Positions 41,471 to 49,899 of a stretch of DNA of 64,000 nucleotides are shown here, piece by piece; the stretch's first letter is position 1, and every line of letters starts with the position of its first letter. The stretch is from Amycolatopsis vancoresmycina. GTDB taxonomy: Bacteria; Actinomycetota; Actinomycetes; Mycobacteriales; Pseudonocardiaceae. The stretch is taken from assembly GCF_000716785.1 (NCBI RefSeq), contig NZ_JNYY01000006.1:628786-692785 (forward strand). The letters run 5' to 3'. The notes under the pieces were generated by a model, which was given only the letters and a program-made list of their open reading frames with translations, had not been told where the DNA came from and did no database searches. Both the position numbers and the translations under genes were made by a program.

Positions 41471-43870
41471 GTGCCGGACGAGCACGACAGCCCGGGAACC
41501 GGTCGCCGCACCGGCCGCCGCCGGTCGATGGAGGACCAGGGCGGGATCAGCGTCTCCGACGTCGTCGCCCGGACCACCGGCACCCGCCCGGTGCCGCCCC
41601 GCGAACAGCAGGACCGCCCCGACCAGCCCGGACGCCGGGTTCCGCCGGCTCACCCGCGCCCGGCGCAGGGCCCTGCCGAAGACCCAGTACCCACGGACGC
41701 GACGCGTCAATCACGCACCCCGCGCCCCCGCCAGCCGAGGCGCGCCACGACGGCGGCCCCCCAGCCGGAAGCGCCCCTCCAGCGCCGCCCCCCGGCGGCG
41801 AACCCGGGCCCCCAGCAGACGGCGGCGGCCCAGCAGCCCCCGCGCCGCCTCCGCCGCCCGGCCGGCGAGGCACCGGACGGACCCGCTCAGCGCCCGACGC
41901 CCGACAGCCCCCGCCCCAGGCGCGCAGCAGGCGAAGGGACGACGGCCCAGCGGCCGGCGGCCGACGGTCCCGCACCCCGCCGGACCGCACCTCGCCGTGC
42001 CGCGGGTGCCGCTGACGGGCCCGCCTCCGACGGCCCCGCACCTCGCCGCACCGCTGACGGGGCCGCCCCGCGTTCGGCTCCCGACGGCCCAGCCGTCCGC
42101 CGCACCGCGGCCGAGACGGCTGCCCAGCACCGCCCGGACGGCCCCGCGCCCCGCCGCGCAGCTGCGGAAACCCAGCGGCCCACCCCCGACAGCCCGGCAC
42201 CTCGCCGAACGGCCGGCGCCGGCGCCGATGCGGCACCGCGCCGCACCGCCGAGCACCCCGCACCTCGCCGTCCCGCGGCCGCCGCCGAAGGGGCCGCCCC
42301 GCGTTCCGCCCCCGACGGCCCGCCCGCCCGCCGCGCTGCAAACGTGGTTGACCCGCAGCGCCCGGACGGCCCCGCGCCCCGCCGTGCCGCGGCAGCTGCG
42401 GAAGCTCAGCGGCCCAACCCCGACGGCCCGGCCGCCGTGCCGCCGCGGGCCGCGCTCGATCCGCTGACCATGACCGACGAGATGGAAGCGATCGACGAGG
42501 CGACCCAGTACCGCCGCAAGATCGACCACACCCTCGCCCGGTTCTCCGCCGCGCACGACGAGATGGAAGCCGAAGAAGCCAAGCGGCGGGAACGCCGGGA
42601 ACGGCTCTCGCCCACCTCGCTCATCGAGAGCACCCGCACCGCCCTGCAGCGCGTCGTCGCGACCACCCCCTCGCCCGAAGAGGCGCAGGCCGAAGCCGAA
42701 CAGACCCGGCTGCAGGAGAAGAAGCAGCTGAAGGTCGAACGCTCGGCGCGGTTCGGGCGGATCGCCGCCGCCGTGGTGGCCGGGCTCGTCTTCCTCGGTG
42801 TCGGTGGCGCCTGGGGCGCGCAGACCTACTTCGACGCGAAGTTCACCCAGGTCTCCGCGCTCGACGAGAACTCCGCCGACATCCAGGACGCCGACGCGCA
42901 GGCCAACGACGAGAACTTCCTGATGGTCGGCTCCGACACCCGCGACGGCGCGACAGACGAGGAAGGCGTCGGCACCGCCGACAGCAACCCCGGCGCGCGC
43001 AGCGACACCGTGATGGTGGCGCACATCCCGGCCGACCGGAAGCGGGTCGTCGTCACGTCGTTCCCGCGCGACCTCGAGATCGACCGGCCCGACTGCCAGC
43101 GCTGGGACCCGGCGCAGAACAAGACGACCGACCAGGTCTCGCCGCGGCAGAAGATCGCCAAGCTCAACACCGCGTACGCGGTGGGCGGGCCGGCGTGCGT
43201 GACCAAGGTGATCCAGCAGATCACCGGCCTGCGGATCAACCACTTCGTCGGCATCGACTTCAACGGCTTCAAGGAGATGGTCGACGCCGTGCACGGGGTC
43301 ACCATCCACACCGACATCCCGATCGACGACGAGATCCTCGGCAAGGTCCTGATGCAGACCGGTGACGTGACGATCTCCGGCGACCAGGCGCTGAACTTCG
43401 TGCGCGCGCGGCACGTCAAGGCGGACGTGGCGAAGTCGGACTACGACCGGATCAAGCGGCAGCAGGAGTTCATCGGCGCGCTGCTGAAGAAGGTCATGTC
43501 GTCGGACGTCGTGCTCGACCCCGGCAAGCTCAGCGACTTCATCAGCGCCTTCGCGAAGGCCACCTTCGGCGACAACCTCGGCGTCAAGCAGATGATGACG
43601 CTGGCGCAGTCGATGAAGGGCCTGGACCCGTCGAAGATCACCTTCCTCACCGTCCCGACGGTCGGCATCGCCAACAGCCGCGGCAACGAGGTGCTCGTCG
43701 TCAGCAAGACGAAAGCCCTGTTCGAGGCGCTGCGCAACAACACCCCGCTGCCCGACCCGAACGCGCCGATCCCGCGCGCCGAGCAGGCCCCGCCGACCAG
43801 CACGTCGAAGCCGAAGAGCAGCGGCAGCTCCAAGCCGACCAGTACTCGCAAGAGCACCTCGACGGGCTGA
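41471..43870 (+). CDS. LytR-CpsA-Psr (LCP) family cell-wall ligase with a long disordered N-terminus
   Basis: The 799-residue protein has a cytoplasmic, Pro/Arg/Ala-rich region at about 30-340, built from imperfect repeats around DGPAPRRTA. A charged helical stretch follows, then a membrane segment at about 425-450 (IAAAVVAGLVFLGVGGAWGA). The LCP domain is extracellular: DTRDG, SDTVMVAHIP, VVVTSFPRDLEID, NHFVGIDFNGF and LNFVRARHV. LCP proteins transfer polyisoprenoid-linked glycopolymers such as arabinogalactan to peptidoglycan. The GTG at 41471 has AGGAG six bases upstream. The homologous position in M. tuberculosis is Rv0822c. The tail is Ser/Lys/Thr-rich. Confidence 0.9.
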   Translation: MPDEHDSPGTGRRTGRRRSMEDQGGISVSDVVARTTGTRPVPPREQQDRPDQPGRRVPPAHPRPAQGPAEDPVPTDATRQSRTPRPRQPRRATTAAPQPEAPLQRRPPAANPGPQQTAAAQQPPRRLRRPAGEAPDGPAQRPTPDSPRPRRAAGEGTTAQRPAADGPAPRRTAPRRAAGAADGPASDGPAPRRTADGAAPRSAPDGPAVRRTAAETAAQHRPDGPAPRRAAAETQRPTPDSPAPRRTAGAGADAAPRRTAEHPAPRRPAAAAEGAAPRSAPDGPPARRAANVVDPQRPDGPAPRRAAAAAEAQRPNPDGPAAVPPRAALDPLTMTDEMEAIDEATQYRRKIDHTLARFSAAHDEMEAEEAKRRERRERLSPTSLIESTRTALQRVVATTPSPEEAQAEAEQTRLQEKKQLKVERSARFGRIAAAVVAGLVFLGVGGAWGAQTYFDAKFTQVSALDENSADIQDADAQANDENFLMVGSDTRDGATDEEGVGTADSNPGARSDTVMVAHIPADRKRVVVTSFPRDLEIDRPDCQRWDPAQNKTTDQVSPRQKIAKLNTAYAVGGPACVTKVIQQITGLRINHFVGIDFNGFKEMVDAVHGVTIHTDIPIDDEILGKVLMQTGDVTISGDQALNFVRARHVKADVAKSDYDRIKRQQEFIGALLKKVMSSDVVLDPGKLSDFISAFAKATFGDNLGVKQMMTLAQSMKGLDPSKITFLTVPTVGIANSRGNEVLVVSKTKALFEALRNNTPLPDPNAPIPRAEQAPPTSTSKPKSSGSSKPTSTRKSTSTG

Positions 43871-43892
43871 TCCGCGAGGATCGTTAGTCCGG

Positions 43893-43914
43893 GTTCACGT
43901 GCGGTTCACCCGGC
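43893..43914 (+). promoter_or_regulatory. PHO box upstream of phoU
   Basis: Two 11-bp direct repeats, GTTCACGTGCG and GTTCACCCGGC, match the PhoP direct-repeat-unit consensus GTTCACC of actinobacteria. They end 39 bp before the phoU ATG, the right place for activation under phosphate starvation. Confidence 0.85.
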
Positions 43915-43953
43915 GATGCGGTGTTTGGTCACGGTTGGCCGTAGGGTTGGGCC

Positions 43954-44619
43954 ATGCGTGAGGCCTACCATGTCGAACTCGAACAGCTCGCCGACCACCT
44001 GGCCGGGATGTCGGTCCAGGTCGCCGACGCCATGGAGCGCGCCACGCGCGCCCTCCTGGAGGCCGACCTCAGTCTCGCCGAGCAGGTGATCAGCGACGAC
44101 TCGAAGGTCGACGACGCCCGTGCCCAGTGCGAGGAGCAGGCGTACGCCCTGCTGGCCCTCCAGGCGCCGGTGGCGACCGATCTGCGCACGGTGCTCGCGG
44201 CGATCCACGCCGCCGAAAGCTTGGAGCGCATGGGCGACCTGGCGCTGCACGTCGCGAAGGCCGCGCGGCGCCGCCACCCGGAGCCGGTGCTGCCGGACGC
44301 GGTGCGGCCGTACTTCGCCGAGATGGGCGAGGTGGCGGTCAAGCTGGCCCGCCAGGTCGAGCAGGTCATCCACTCCAAGGACGTCGAAGCCGCGAAGACG
44401 ATCGAGGCCGACGACGACCAGGTGGACGACATCCACCGGCACCTGTTCACGGTCCTGATGGACCGCGAGTGGCCGCACGGCGTGGCCGCGGCCGTCGACG
44501 TGACGCTGCTGGGCCGCTTCTACGAGCGCTACGCCGACCACGCGGTGTCGGTGGCGAAGCGGATGATCTTCGTGGTCACCGGCAAGATGCCGGGCTACGG
44601 CTCCGACGACGACATCTGA
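43954..44619 (+). CDS. phoU: Phosphate signalling protein PhoU
   Basis: The 221-residue protein is two PhoU three-helix bundles. Each has the metal-coordinating E/DxxxD pattern: DDSKVDDARAQCEEQAY in the first and EADDDQVDDIHRHLF in the second. PhoU links the Pst transporter to the SenX3/PhoP two-component system and restrains uptake and the Pho response. It is convergent with pstSCAB here rather than in its operon, as for phoY2 in M. tuberculosis. Its own PHO box lies 39 bp upstream. Confidence 0.95.
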   Translation: MREAYHVELEQLADHLAGMSVQVADAMERATRALLEADLSLAEQVISDDSKVDDARAQCEEQAYALLALQAPVATDLRTVLAAIHAAESLERMGDLALHVAKAARRRHPEPVLPDAVRPYFAEMGEVAVKLARQVEQVIHSKDVEAAKTIEADDDQVDDIHRHLFTVLMDREWPHGVAAAVDVTLLGRFYERYADHAVSVAKRMIFVVTGKMPGYGSDDDI

Positions 44620-44628
44620 GCCCGACGA

Positions 44629-44664
44629 CGAGAAAGCCCCCGGTCGCGGCCGGGGGCTTTCTCG
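44629..44664. terminator. Bidirectional hairpin terminator after phoU
   Basis: A perfect 15-bp stem (CGAGAAAGCCCCCGG with its complement) and a 6-nt loop. It lies 10 bp after the phoU stop, on the phoU side of the phoU-pstB gap. The stem reads AAAG/CTTT at its base, giving short T-runs on both strands. Confidence 0.85.
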
Positions 44665-44684
44665 TTACTCCACTTAGGACGAAA

Positions 44685-44733
44685 CGAAAGGCCTTCCCCG
44701 CCGGCCCCGAGCGCCGGCGGGAAAGGCCTTTCG
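44685..44733. terminator. Second hairpin terminator, on the pstB side
   Basis: A 20-bp stem with 19 pairs (arms 44685-44704 and 44714-44733) and a 9-nt loop. It lies 13 bp beyond the pstB stop. The arms end in CGAAAGGCCTT/AAGGCCTTTCG, so it can work for the pst operon. Together with the previous hairpin it insulates two strongly induced convergent units. Confidence 0.85.
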
Positions 44734-44746
44734 CGGCAACGGCAAA

Positions 44747-45523
44747 TCAGCCGAAGCGACCGGAAATGTAGTCTTCCGTGGCCTTTTCGTCGGGGTTGGA
44801 GAAGATCTTCTCCGTGTCGTTCAGCTCCACCAGCCGGCCCGGCTGGCCGACGCCGGCGAGGTTGAAGAACGCCGTCTGGTCGGAAACCCGGGCCGCCTGC
44901 TGCATGTTGTGCGTGACGATGACGATCGTGTAGTCCTTCTTCAGCTCGCCGATCAGGTCCTCGATCGCCAGCGTGGAGATCGGGTCCAGGGCCGAGCACG
45001 GCTCGTCCATCAGCAGGACGTCCGGCTGGACCGCGATCGCCCGCGCGATGCACAGCCGCTGCTGCTGACCACCCGACAGCCCGCCGCCCGGCTTGTTGAG
45101 GCGGTCCTTGACCTCGTTCCACAGGTTCGCGCCGCGCAGGGCGCGCTCGGCGATCTCGTCGAGGGTCTTCTTGCCCTTGGTGCCACCCAGCTTCAGGCCC
45201 GCGACGACGTTGTCCTTGATGGACATCGTCGGGAACGGGTTGGGGCGCTGGAACACCATGCCGATCGTGCGGCGCACCTGGACCGGGTCGACCGCCGACG
45301 CGTAGATGTCCTCGCCGTCGAGCAGCACCTGGCCGTCCACGCGGGCGCCGGGGATCACTTCGTGCATGCGGTTGAGCGTGCGCAGCACCGTCGACTTGCC
45401 ACAGCCCGAAGGGCCGATGAACGCGGTGACGTTGCGCGGCGGCACGGACAGGGTGACGCCGTCCACGGCGTGGAACTTGCCGTAGTAGATGTCGACGTCC
45501 TTGACATCGATTCGCTTGGCCAT
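44747..45523 (-). CDS. pstB: Phosphate ABC transporter ATPase PstB
   Basis: The 258-residue ATPase has Walker A GPSGCGKST (about 37-45), Q-loop FQRPNPFP (the PstB-specific form), signature LSGGQQQRLCIARA, Walker B VLLMDEPCSALDP and H-loop VTHNMQQAARVSDQTAFF. It energises high-affinity phosphate import. It is last in pstSCAB, 10 bp after pstA. Confidence 0.97.
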   Translation of the reverse strand: MAKRIDVKDVDIYYGKFHAVDGVTLSVPPRNVTAFIGPSGCGKSTVLRTLNRMHEVIPGARVDGQVLLDGEDIYASAVDPVQVRRTIGMVFQRPNPFPTMSIKDNVVAGLKLGGTKGKKTLDEIAERALRGANLWNEVKDRLNKPGGGLSGGQQQRLCIARAIAVQPDVLLMDEPCSALDPISTLAIEDLIGELKKDYTIVIVTHNMQQAARVSDQTAFFNLAGVGQPGRLVELNDTEKIFSNPDEKATEDYISGRFG

Positions 45524-45533
45524 CAGGAACAGC

Positions 45534-46451
45534 TCACTTCTTCTTCGGGGCGACGAGGCGCGCGAACACGGTGGCGAGGAGGTTGACGATCGCGATGATG
45601 AGCACCAGGGTCAGTGCCGCGCCCCAGATCCGGTCGAAGCCGACCGAACCGGGCTCCATCGAGTTGGTGACGCGTTCGTTGTTCATCACCAGGGGCAGCG
45701 CGGCCTGCTCGCCGCTGAAGATGTCCCAGTTGACGTAGGCCGAGTAGCCGACGAGCACCAGCAGCGGCGCCGTCTCGCCCATCACGCGCGCGAGCGCCAT
45801 CATGATGCCGCCGATGATGCCGGACAGCGCCGTCGGCAGCACGATCTTCATGATCGTCTTCCACTTCGGCACGCCCAGCGCGTAGGACGCCTCGCGCAGG
45901 TCGTCCGGGACGATCCGGAGCATCTCCTCCGACGACCGGACGACCACCGGGATCATCAGCAGCACCAGGGCCAGCGACACGGCGAAACCGCTGCGCGGCA
46001 GGCCGAGCGTGGTGATCCAGAGCGCGTAGATGAACAGCGCGGCGACGATGGACGGGACGCCGGAGAGGATGTCCACCATGAACGTGGTGACCTTGGCGAG
46101 CCGGCCACGGCCGTACTCCACCAGGTAGATCGCGACCAGCATGCCGATCGGGACCGCGATGATCGCGCAGACGAGCCCCTGCAGCAGGCTGCCGATGACC
46201 GCGTGCAGCACACCGCCGCCGACCTCGTCGGAGAGGACGTTGCCGAAGTCCTGGGTCCACCAGTTGCTGTACGGAAGCCGCTTGATGCCGTTCGCGATCA
46301 CCGTGTAGAGCACCCACACCAGCGGGACGACGGCGACCAGGAACGACAGCCAGACCAGCGTGGTCGCGAGGCCGTTCTTGACCTTGCGACCGAGGCTGAC
46401 CTGCTGGAACGCCGGGGTCGTGGCGGGGGCTTCGAGAGTCGGGGTGGACAT
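45534..46451 (-). CDS. pstA: Phosphate ABC transporter permease PstA
   Basis: The 305-residue inner-membrane permease has six membrane segments. The EAA-loop region is YALGVPKWKTIMKIVLPTAL, and PstA-typical GRGRLAKVTTFMVDILSGVPS and RVMGETAPLL are present. It pairs with PstC to form the phosphate channel. The ATG at 46451 lies two bases after the pstC stop; the longer upstream frame overlaps pstC and is not used. Confidence 0.96.
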   Translation of the reverse strand: MSTPTLEAPATTPAFQQVSLGRKVKNGLATTLVWLSFLVAVVPLVWVLYTVIANGIKRLPYSNWWTQDFGNVLSDEVGGGVLHAVIGSLLQGLVCAIIAVPIGMLVAIYLVEYGRGRLAKVTTFMVDILSGVPSIVAALFIYALWITTLGLPRSGFAVSLALVLLMIPVVVRSSEEMLRIVPDDLREASYALGVPKWKTIMKIVLPTALSGIIGGIMMALARVMGETAPLLVLVGYSAYVNWDIFSGEQAALPLVMNNERVTNSMEPGSVGFDRIWGAALTLVLIIAIVNLLATVFARLVAPKKK

Positions 46452-46453
46452 GT

Positions 46454-47521
46454 TCAGTCCCCCTTCTTGGCGATGATGGACCGCGCGGCGAAGTTCACGA
46501 CGAAGGTGAGCACGAACAGCACCAGGCCGGCCGCGATGTACGCACCGGCAGAGACCTCGTTGTTGAACTCGCTGTAGTTCGCGGCGATCTTCGAGGCGAA
46601 CGTCGACCCGCCGTCGAAGAGGCTCCAGTCGAAGTTGCGGCCCTGCGGGATCAGCAGGATGACGGCCAAGGCGATCGTCTCGCCCAGCGCGCGGCCGAGG
46701 CCGAGCATGGACGCGCCGACGTACCCGGCCTTGCCGAACGGCAGGACCGTGGTGCGGATGACCTCCCACCGGGTGGCGCCGAGCGCCAGCGCGCCTTCGA
46801 TGTGCGGGGTCGGCGTCCGCTCGAACACCTCGCGCGAGAGCGACGTGATGATCGGCAGGATCATCACGGCCAGCACGATGCCGGCGGTGAAGATCGTGCC
46901 GCGCACGCTCGGCGCGACGTTGCCGGGCGCCAGCAGCGGGAACCACGAGAACACGTCGTTGACCCACTTCGAGAACGGCTCGATCGCCGGGGCGAACACC
47001 AGGATGCCCCAGAGCCCGAAGATGATCGACGGCACCGCGGCGAGCAGGTCGACGACGTAGGCGAACGGCCGGGCCAGGCGCGGCGGCGCGTACTGCGTCA
47101 GGAACAGCGCGATGCCCAGCGAGACCGGCATCGCGATGATCAGCGCCACCAGCGACGTCGCCACCGTGACCTCGAGCAGGTCGAGGATGCCGAACGACAT
47201 GTTCGCGGGGTCACTGGTCGACCAGCCGTGGTTGGTCAGGAAGTTGCCCTTGTTCGCCTTCAGCGCCGGGATCGCCTGGATGAGCAGGAAGAGCCCGATC
47301 AGGCCGATCAGGCCGACCACGAAGACGCCGGCCCCGGTGGTCAGGTTCTGGAAGATGCGGTCACCGGGCCGCACCTTCTTCGGTTTCTCTTTCGAGGGCG
47401 GCTCAGGCGTCGCCGTCGAGGCTGGTTGCTCCGAAATCGGATCCTCCGGGGGCGTGGTGGCGGACGACGAACGCCCACCGGGGTCGCCGGTGGGCGTTCG
47501 CGTCGAGCTTGACTCGCTCAT
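46454..47521 (-). CDS. pstC: Phosphate ABC transporter permease PstC
   Basis: The 355-residue permease has a long, Ser/Thr/Pro-rich cytoplasmic N-terminus of about 60 residues before the first helix (GVFVVGLIGLIGLFLLIQ). The PstC core follows, with VVDLLAAVPSIIFGLWGI, EGALALGATRWEVIRTTVLP (EAA loop) and GLGRALGETIALAV. It lies between pstS (51-bp gap) and pstA (2-bp gap). Confidence 0.96.
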   Translation of the reverse strand: MSESSSTRTPTGDPGGRSSSATTPPEDPISEQPASTATPEPPSKEKPKKVRPGDRIFQNLTTGAGVFVVGLIGLIGLFLLIQAIPALKANKGNFLTNHGWSTSDPANMSFGILDLLEVTVATSLVALIIAMPVSLGIALFLTQYAPPRLARPFAYVVDLLAAVPSIIFGLWGILVFAPAIEPFSKWVNDVFSWFPLLAPGNVAPSVRGTIFTAGIVLAVMILPIITSLSREVFERTPTPHIEGALALGATRWEVIRTTVLPFGKAGYVGASMLGLGRALGETIALAVILLIPQGRNFDWSLFDGGSTFASKIAANYSEFNNEVSAGAYIAAGLVLFVLTFVVNFAARSIIAKKGD

Positions 47522-47572
47522 CGACCTACTTCTAAGCCTGTATCAACTCGGGAGACGCTTCGCAAGACCCGG

Positions 47573-48703
47573 TCAGGAGATGGCCTTGATGGCGGCCAGC
47601 ACCTTGGTCTGCAGCGACTGCGGGATCGGCACGTAGCCCTTCGCGGACAGCGGCTGCTGACCCTCGGTGGCCGACACGGTCAGGAACGCCTTGACGGCCT
47701 TCGCGACGTCCGGGTTCGAGTACTTCGAGCAGACGATCTCGTAGGTCGTCAGCAGCAGCGGGTACGCACCCGGGGTGTTGCTGCTGTAGATGCCGTTGAG
47801 GTCGAGCGCGAGGTCGTTCGTGCCCTCCTTGAGGAACTTGGCCGCGTCCAGGGACTTGGCCACGTTCGCCGCGTTGAGCTCGACACCGCCGGAGCCGCTG
47901 TCGATCAGGGCCGGGGTGATGCCGTCCTTGGCGAAGGCGCCCTCGACGTAGGTGATCGCGCCGTCGGCGGCCTTCACCGCGCTGGCGACACCGTTGGACT
48001 TCTCCGCGCCGTTGCCGACGCCGCCCTTGAACGCCTTGCCGTCACCCTGGGTCCAGGCGCCCTTGGAGGCGGCCTTCAGGTACTTCTGGAAGTTGTCCGT
48101 GGTGCCCGACTCGTCGGAGCGGGAGACGACCTGGATGGCCTTGTCCGGCAGGTTCAGGCTCTCGTTGCCCTTGACCGCCTTGATGGCCGGGTCGTTCCAG
48201 TTCTTGATGCCACCGTTGAAGATCTTGGCGATGACCTCGGGGGTGAGCACCAGCTTGTCCACGCCGGACAGCTTGTAGGCGACCGCGACCGGGCCGACCA
48301 CGAGCGGGATGTTCCAGGCGTCGCTGCCGCAGCGGGTCTTGGCGGCGGCCGCGTCGGCGTCCTTGATCGGCGAGTCCGAGCCGCCGAAGTCGATCTGGTT
48401 GGCGTTGAACTGCTTGACGCCGGCACCCGAACCGCTCGGGTTGTAGTTGACCTTCTGGCCCGAGCACTTCTTGCCGTACTCCTGCGTGAAGATCTGGATG
48501 GCGTTGGCCTGCGCCGACGAGCCCTCCGCGGACAGCGGGCTCTTGCCGCCGCACTCCACGTCGGCGGTGCCGGTGGCAGCGGGCGCCGCGGCCGAGTTCG
48601 AGCTGCTGCTGTTGGTCGCCGCGGGGTCGGAACCACAGGCGGCGAGCACGAGGGCGGCGCTCGCGACGATGCCCACCGCGCTCAGGGGCCGCATGATCTT
48701 CAC
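47573..48703 (-). CDS. pstS: Phosphate-binding lipoprotein PstS
   Basis: The 376-residue lipoprotein has a signal ending in the lipobox LAAC (Cys about 24), a Ser/Asn/Ala-rich linker, then the PstS fold: ISAEGSS-like PLSAEGSSAQ, YNPSGSGAG, DFGGSDSPI and VSRSDESGTTDNF, the loops that grip phosphate. It captures phosphate outside the membrane for PstCAB. The GTG at 48703 has GGAGGAAA upstream; a longer frame to 48895 is not needed. A PHO box lies about 96 bp upstream. Confidence 0.95.
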   Translation of the reverse strand: MKIMRPLSAVGIVASAALVLAACGSDPAATNSSSSNSAAAPAATGTADVECGGKSPLSAEGSSAQANAIQIFTQEYGKKCSGQKVNYNPSGSGAGVKQFNANQIDFGGSDSPIKDADAAAAKTRCGSDAWNIPLVVGPVAVAYKLSGVDKLVLTPEVIAKIFNGGIKNWNDPAIKAVKGNESLNLPDKAIQVVSRSDESGTTDNFQKYLKAASKGAWTQGDGKAFKGGVGNGAEKSNGVASAVKAADGAITYVEGAFAKDGITPALIDSGSGGVELNAANVAKSLDAAKFLKEGTNDLALDLNGIYSSNTPGAYPLLLTTYEIVCSKYSNPDVAKAVKAFLTVSATEGQQPLSAKGYVPIPQSLQTKVLAAIKAIS

Positions 48704-48798
48704 TGCTGTTTCCTCCATCAGGAGCTTGACCGGGTCGTCGCGGCGTGCTGCCGCGCCGGATCCGGACATTAGGCAGCCACGGTGGACGGGTGGCCCTC

Positions 48799-48820
48799 TC
48801 CAGATGAACGGAAAGTGAAC
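48799..48820 (-). promoter_or_regulatory. PHO box upstream of pstS
   Basis: On the minus strand two 11-bp direct units, GTTCACTTTCC and GTTCATCTGGA, match the PhoP-binding consensus. They sit about 95-117 bp before the pstS GTG, leaving room for promoter and leader. The rest of 48704-48928 shows no gene. Confidence 0.85.
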
Positions 48821-48928
48821 AAGGCCGTCGGTGTGAGCAGTGCTACTAGTCCGAAAGAGTGCCGTGTCCGGCCCGTGACCTGGGCGTTCGCACACCGTGA
48901 CGGACTGTTGGTGTGCCGTTTGTAACGG

Positions 48929-49828
48929 TCACCGTCCGTACTGGACGTCTGTCTCGTGGCGCGTGAAGCCGAGCTTGCCGTAGACCGCGAGCGCGGGGGC
49001 GTTGTCGCCCTCGACGTACAGGATGATCTGCCGCAGGCCGCGGCTCGCGAGGTACCGCAGCCCGGCGAGCGTGAGCGCCCGCCCGAGCCCCCCGCCCTGC
49101 GCGGCCGGGTCGACGCCGACGACGTAGACCTCGCCGACGCGCTCGCCGCCGAACCGGCCCGGCGTCGGCTCGTGCACCTTCGTCCAGTGGAAGCCGATGA
49201 CCTCGCTGTTTTCCTCCGCGAGGAAGAAGCCGTCGGCGTCGAACCACGGCCGGGCTTCGTCGGCGCGGACGTCGTCGGCGGTCAGCGCGCCCTGCTCGGG
49301 GTGCCAGTCGAAGGCCCGCGCGTTGACCCGGACGACGGCGTCCTCGTCCTGGCCCGGGACGAACGTCCGCAGCGAGACGCCCTCGCGCAGGATCGGCTCC
49401 GGCCAGTCCGCGCCTTCGACGTCGACGTGCAGGATCAGCAGCTCGCGCTTGCGCTCGAGGCCGGTCTTCACCGCCAGCTTGCGCGCGGCCGGGTGGTCGC
49501 CGTGCGCCCAGACCCGGAAGCCGACCGCGGCTCGCTCGTCGAGCGCCTGAAGCAGCTTCGCGCCGTAGCCGCGGTCGCGGTGGGCGGGGTGCACGAACAG
49601 CTCGGCGACTTGGTGCCCGAAGGAGTCACCGGTCGTGTCGAGGTGGGCGTACCCGACGACTTCGTCCTCGACGCAGGCAACGAGGTGCTCACCGCCGTCG
49701 AACTCGCCGGGCAGCGGGCCCGCGGGCTCGACCTCGGGCCGCCCGTCGGCTTCCCGCACGGCCAGCAGCAGCCCGCGGACGTCCTCGAGCTGCTTCTCGT
49801 CCAGTTCCTGCCGCCACTCTCCGGTCAC
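48929..49828 (-). CDS. mshD: Mycothiol synthase (acetyl-CoA:Cys-GlcN-Ins acetyltransferase)
   Basis: The 299-residue protein has two tandem GNAT domains. The acetyl-CoA loops are RDRGYGAKLL in the first and AQGGGLGRALTLAG in the second. MshD does the last step of mycothiol synthesis, acetylating Cys-GlcN-Ins. The C-terminal motif NAPALAVYGKLGFTRHETDVQY is typical. The GTG at 49828 gives the family length; a much longer frame would fuse it to the glnR region and is rejected. Its position between pst and glnR is conserved in actinobacteria. Confidence 0.94.
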   Translation of the reverse strand: MTGEWRQELDEKQLEDVRGLLLAVREADGRPEVEPAGPLPGEFDGGEHLVACVEDEVVGYAHLDTTGDSFGHQVAELFVHPAHRDRGYGAKLLQALDERAAVGFRVWAHGDHPAARKLAVKTGLERKRELLILHVDVEGADWPEPILREGVSLRTFVPGQDEDAVVRVNARAFDWHPEQGALTADDVRADEARPWFDADGFFLAEENSEVIGFHWTKVHEPTPGRFGGERVGEVYVVGVDPAAQGGGLGRALTLAGLRYLASRGLRQIILYVEGDNAPALAVYGKLGFTRHETDVQYGR

Positions 49829-49899
49829 CCCTGCGACCGTACCCGCGCACGAGGCAACGCGATGCTTGTCGCCGCGTCCAGGTGAACGTGGGGACGACG

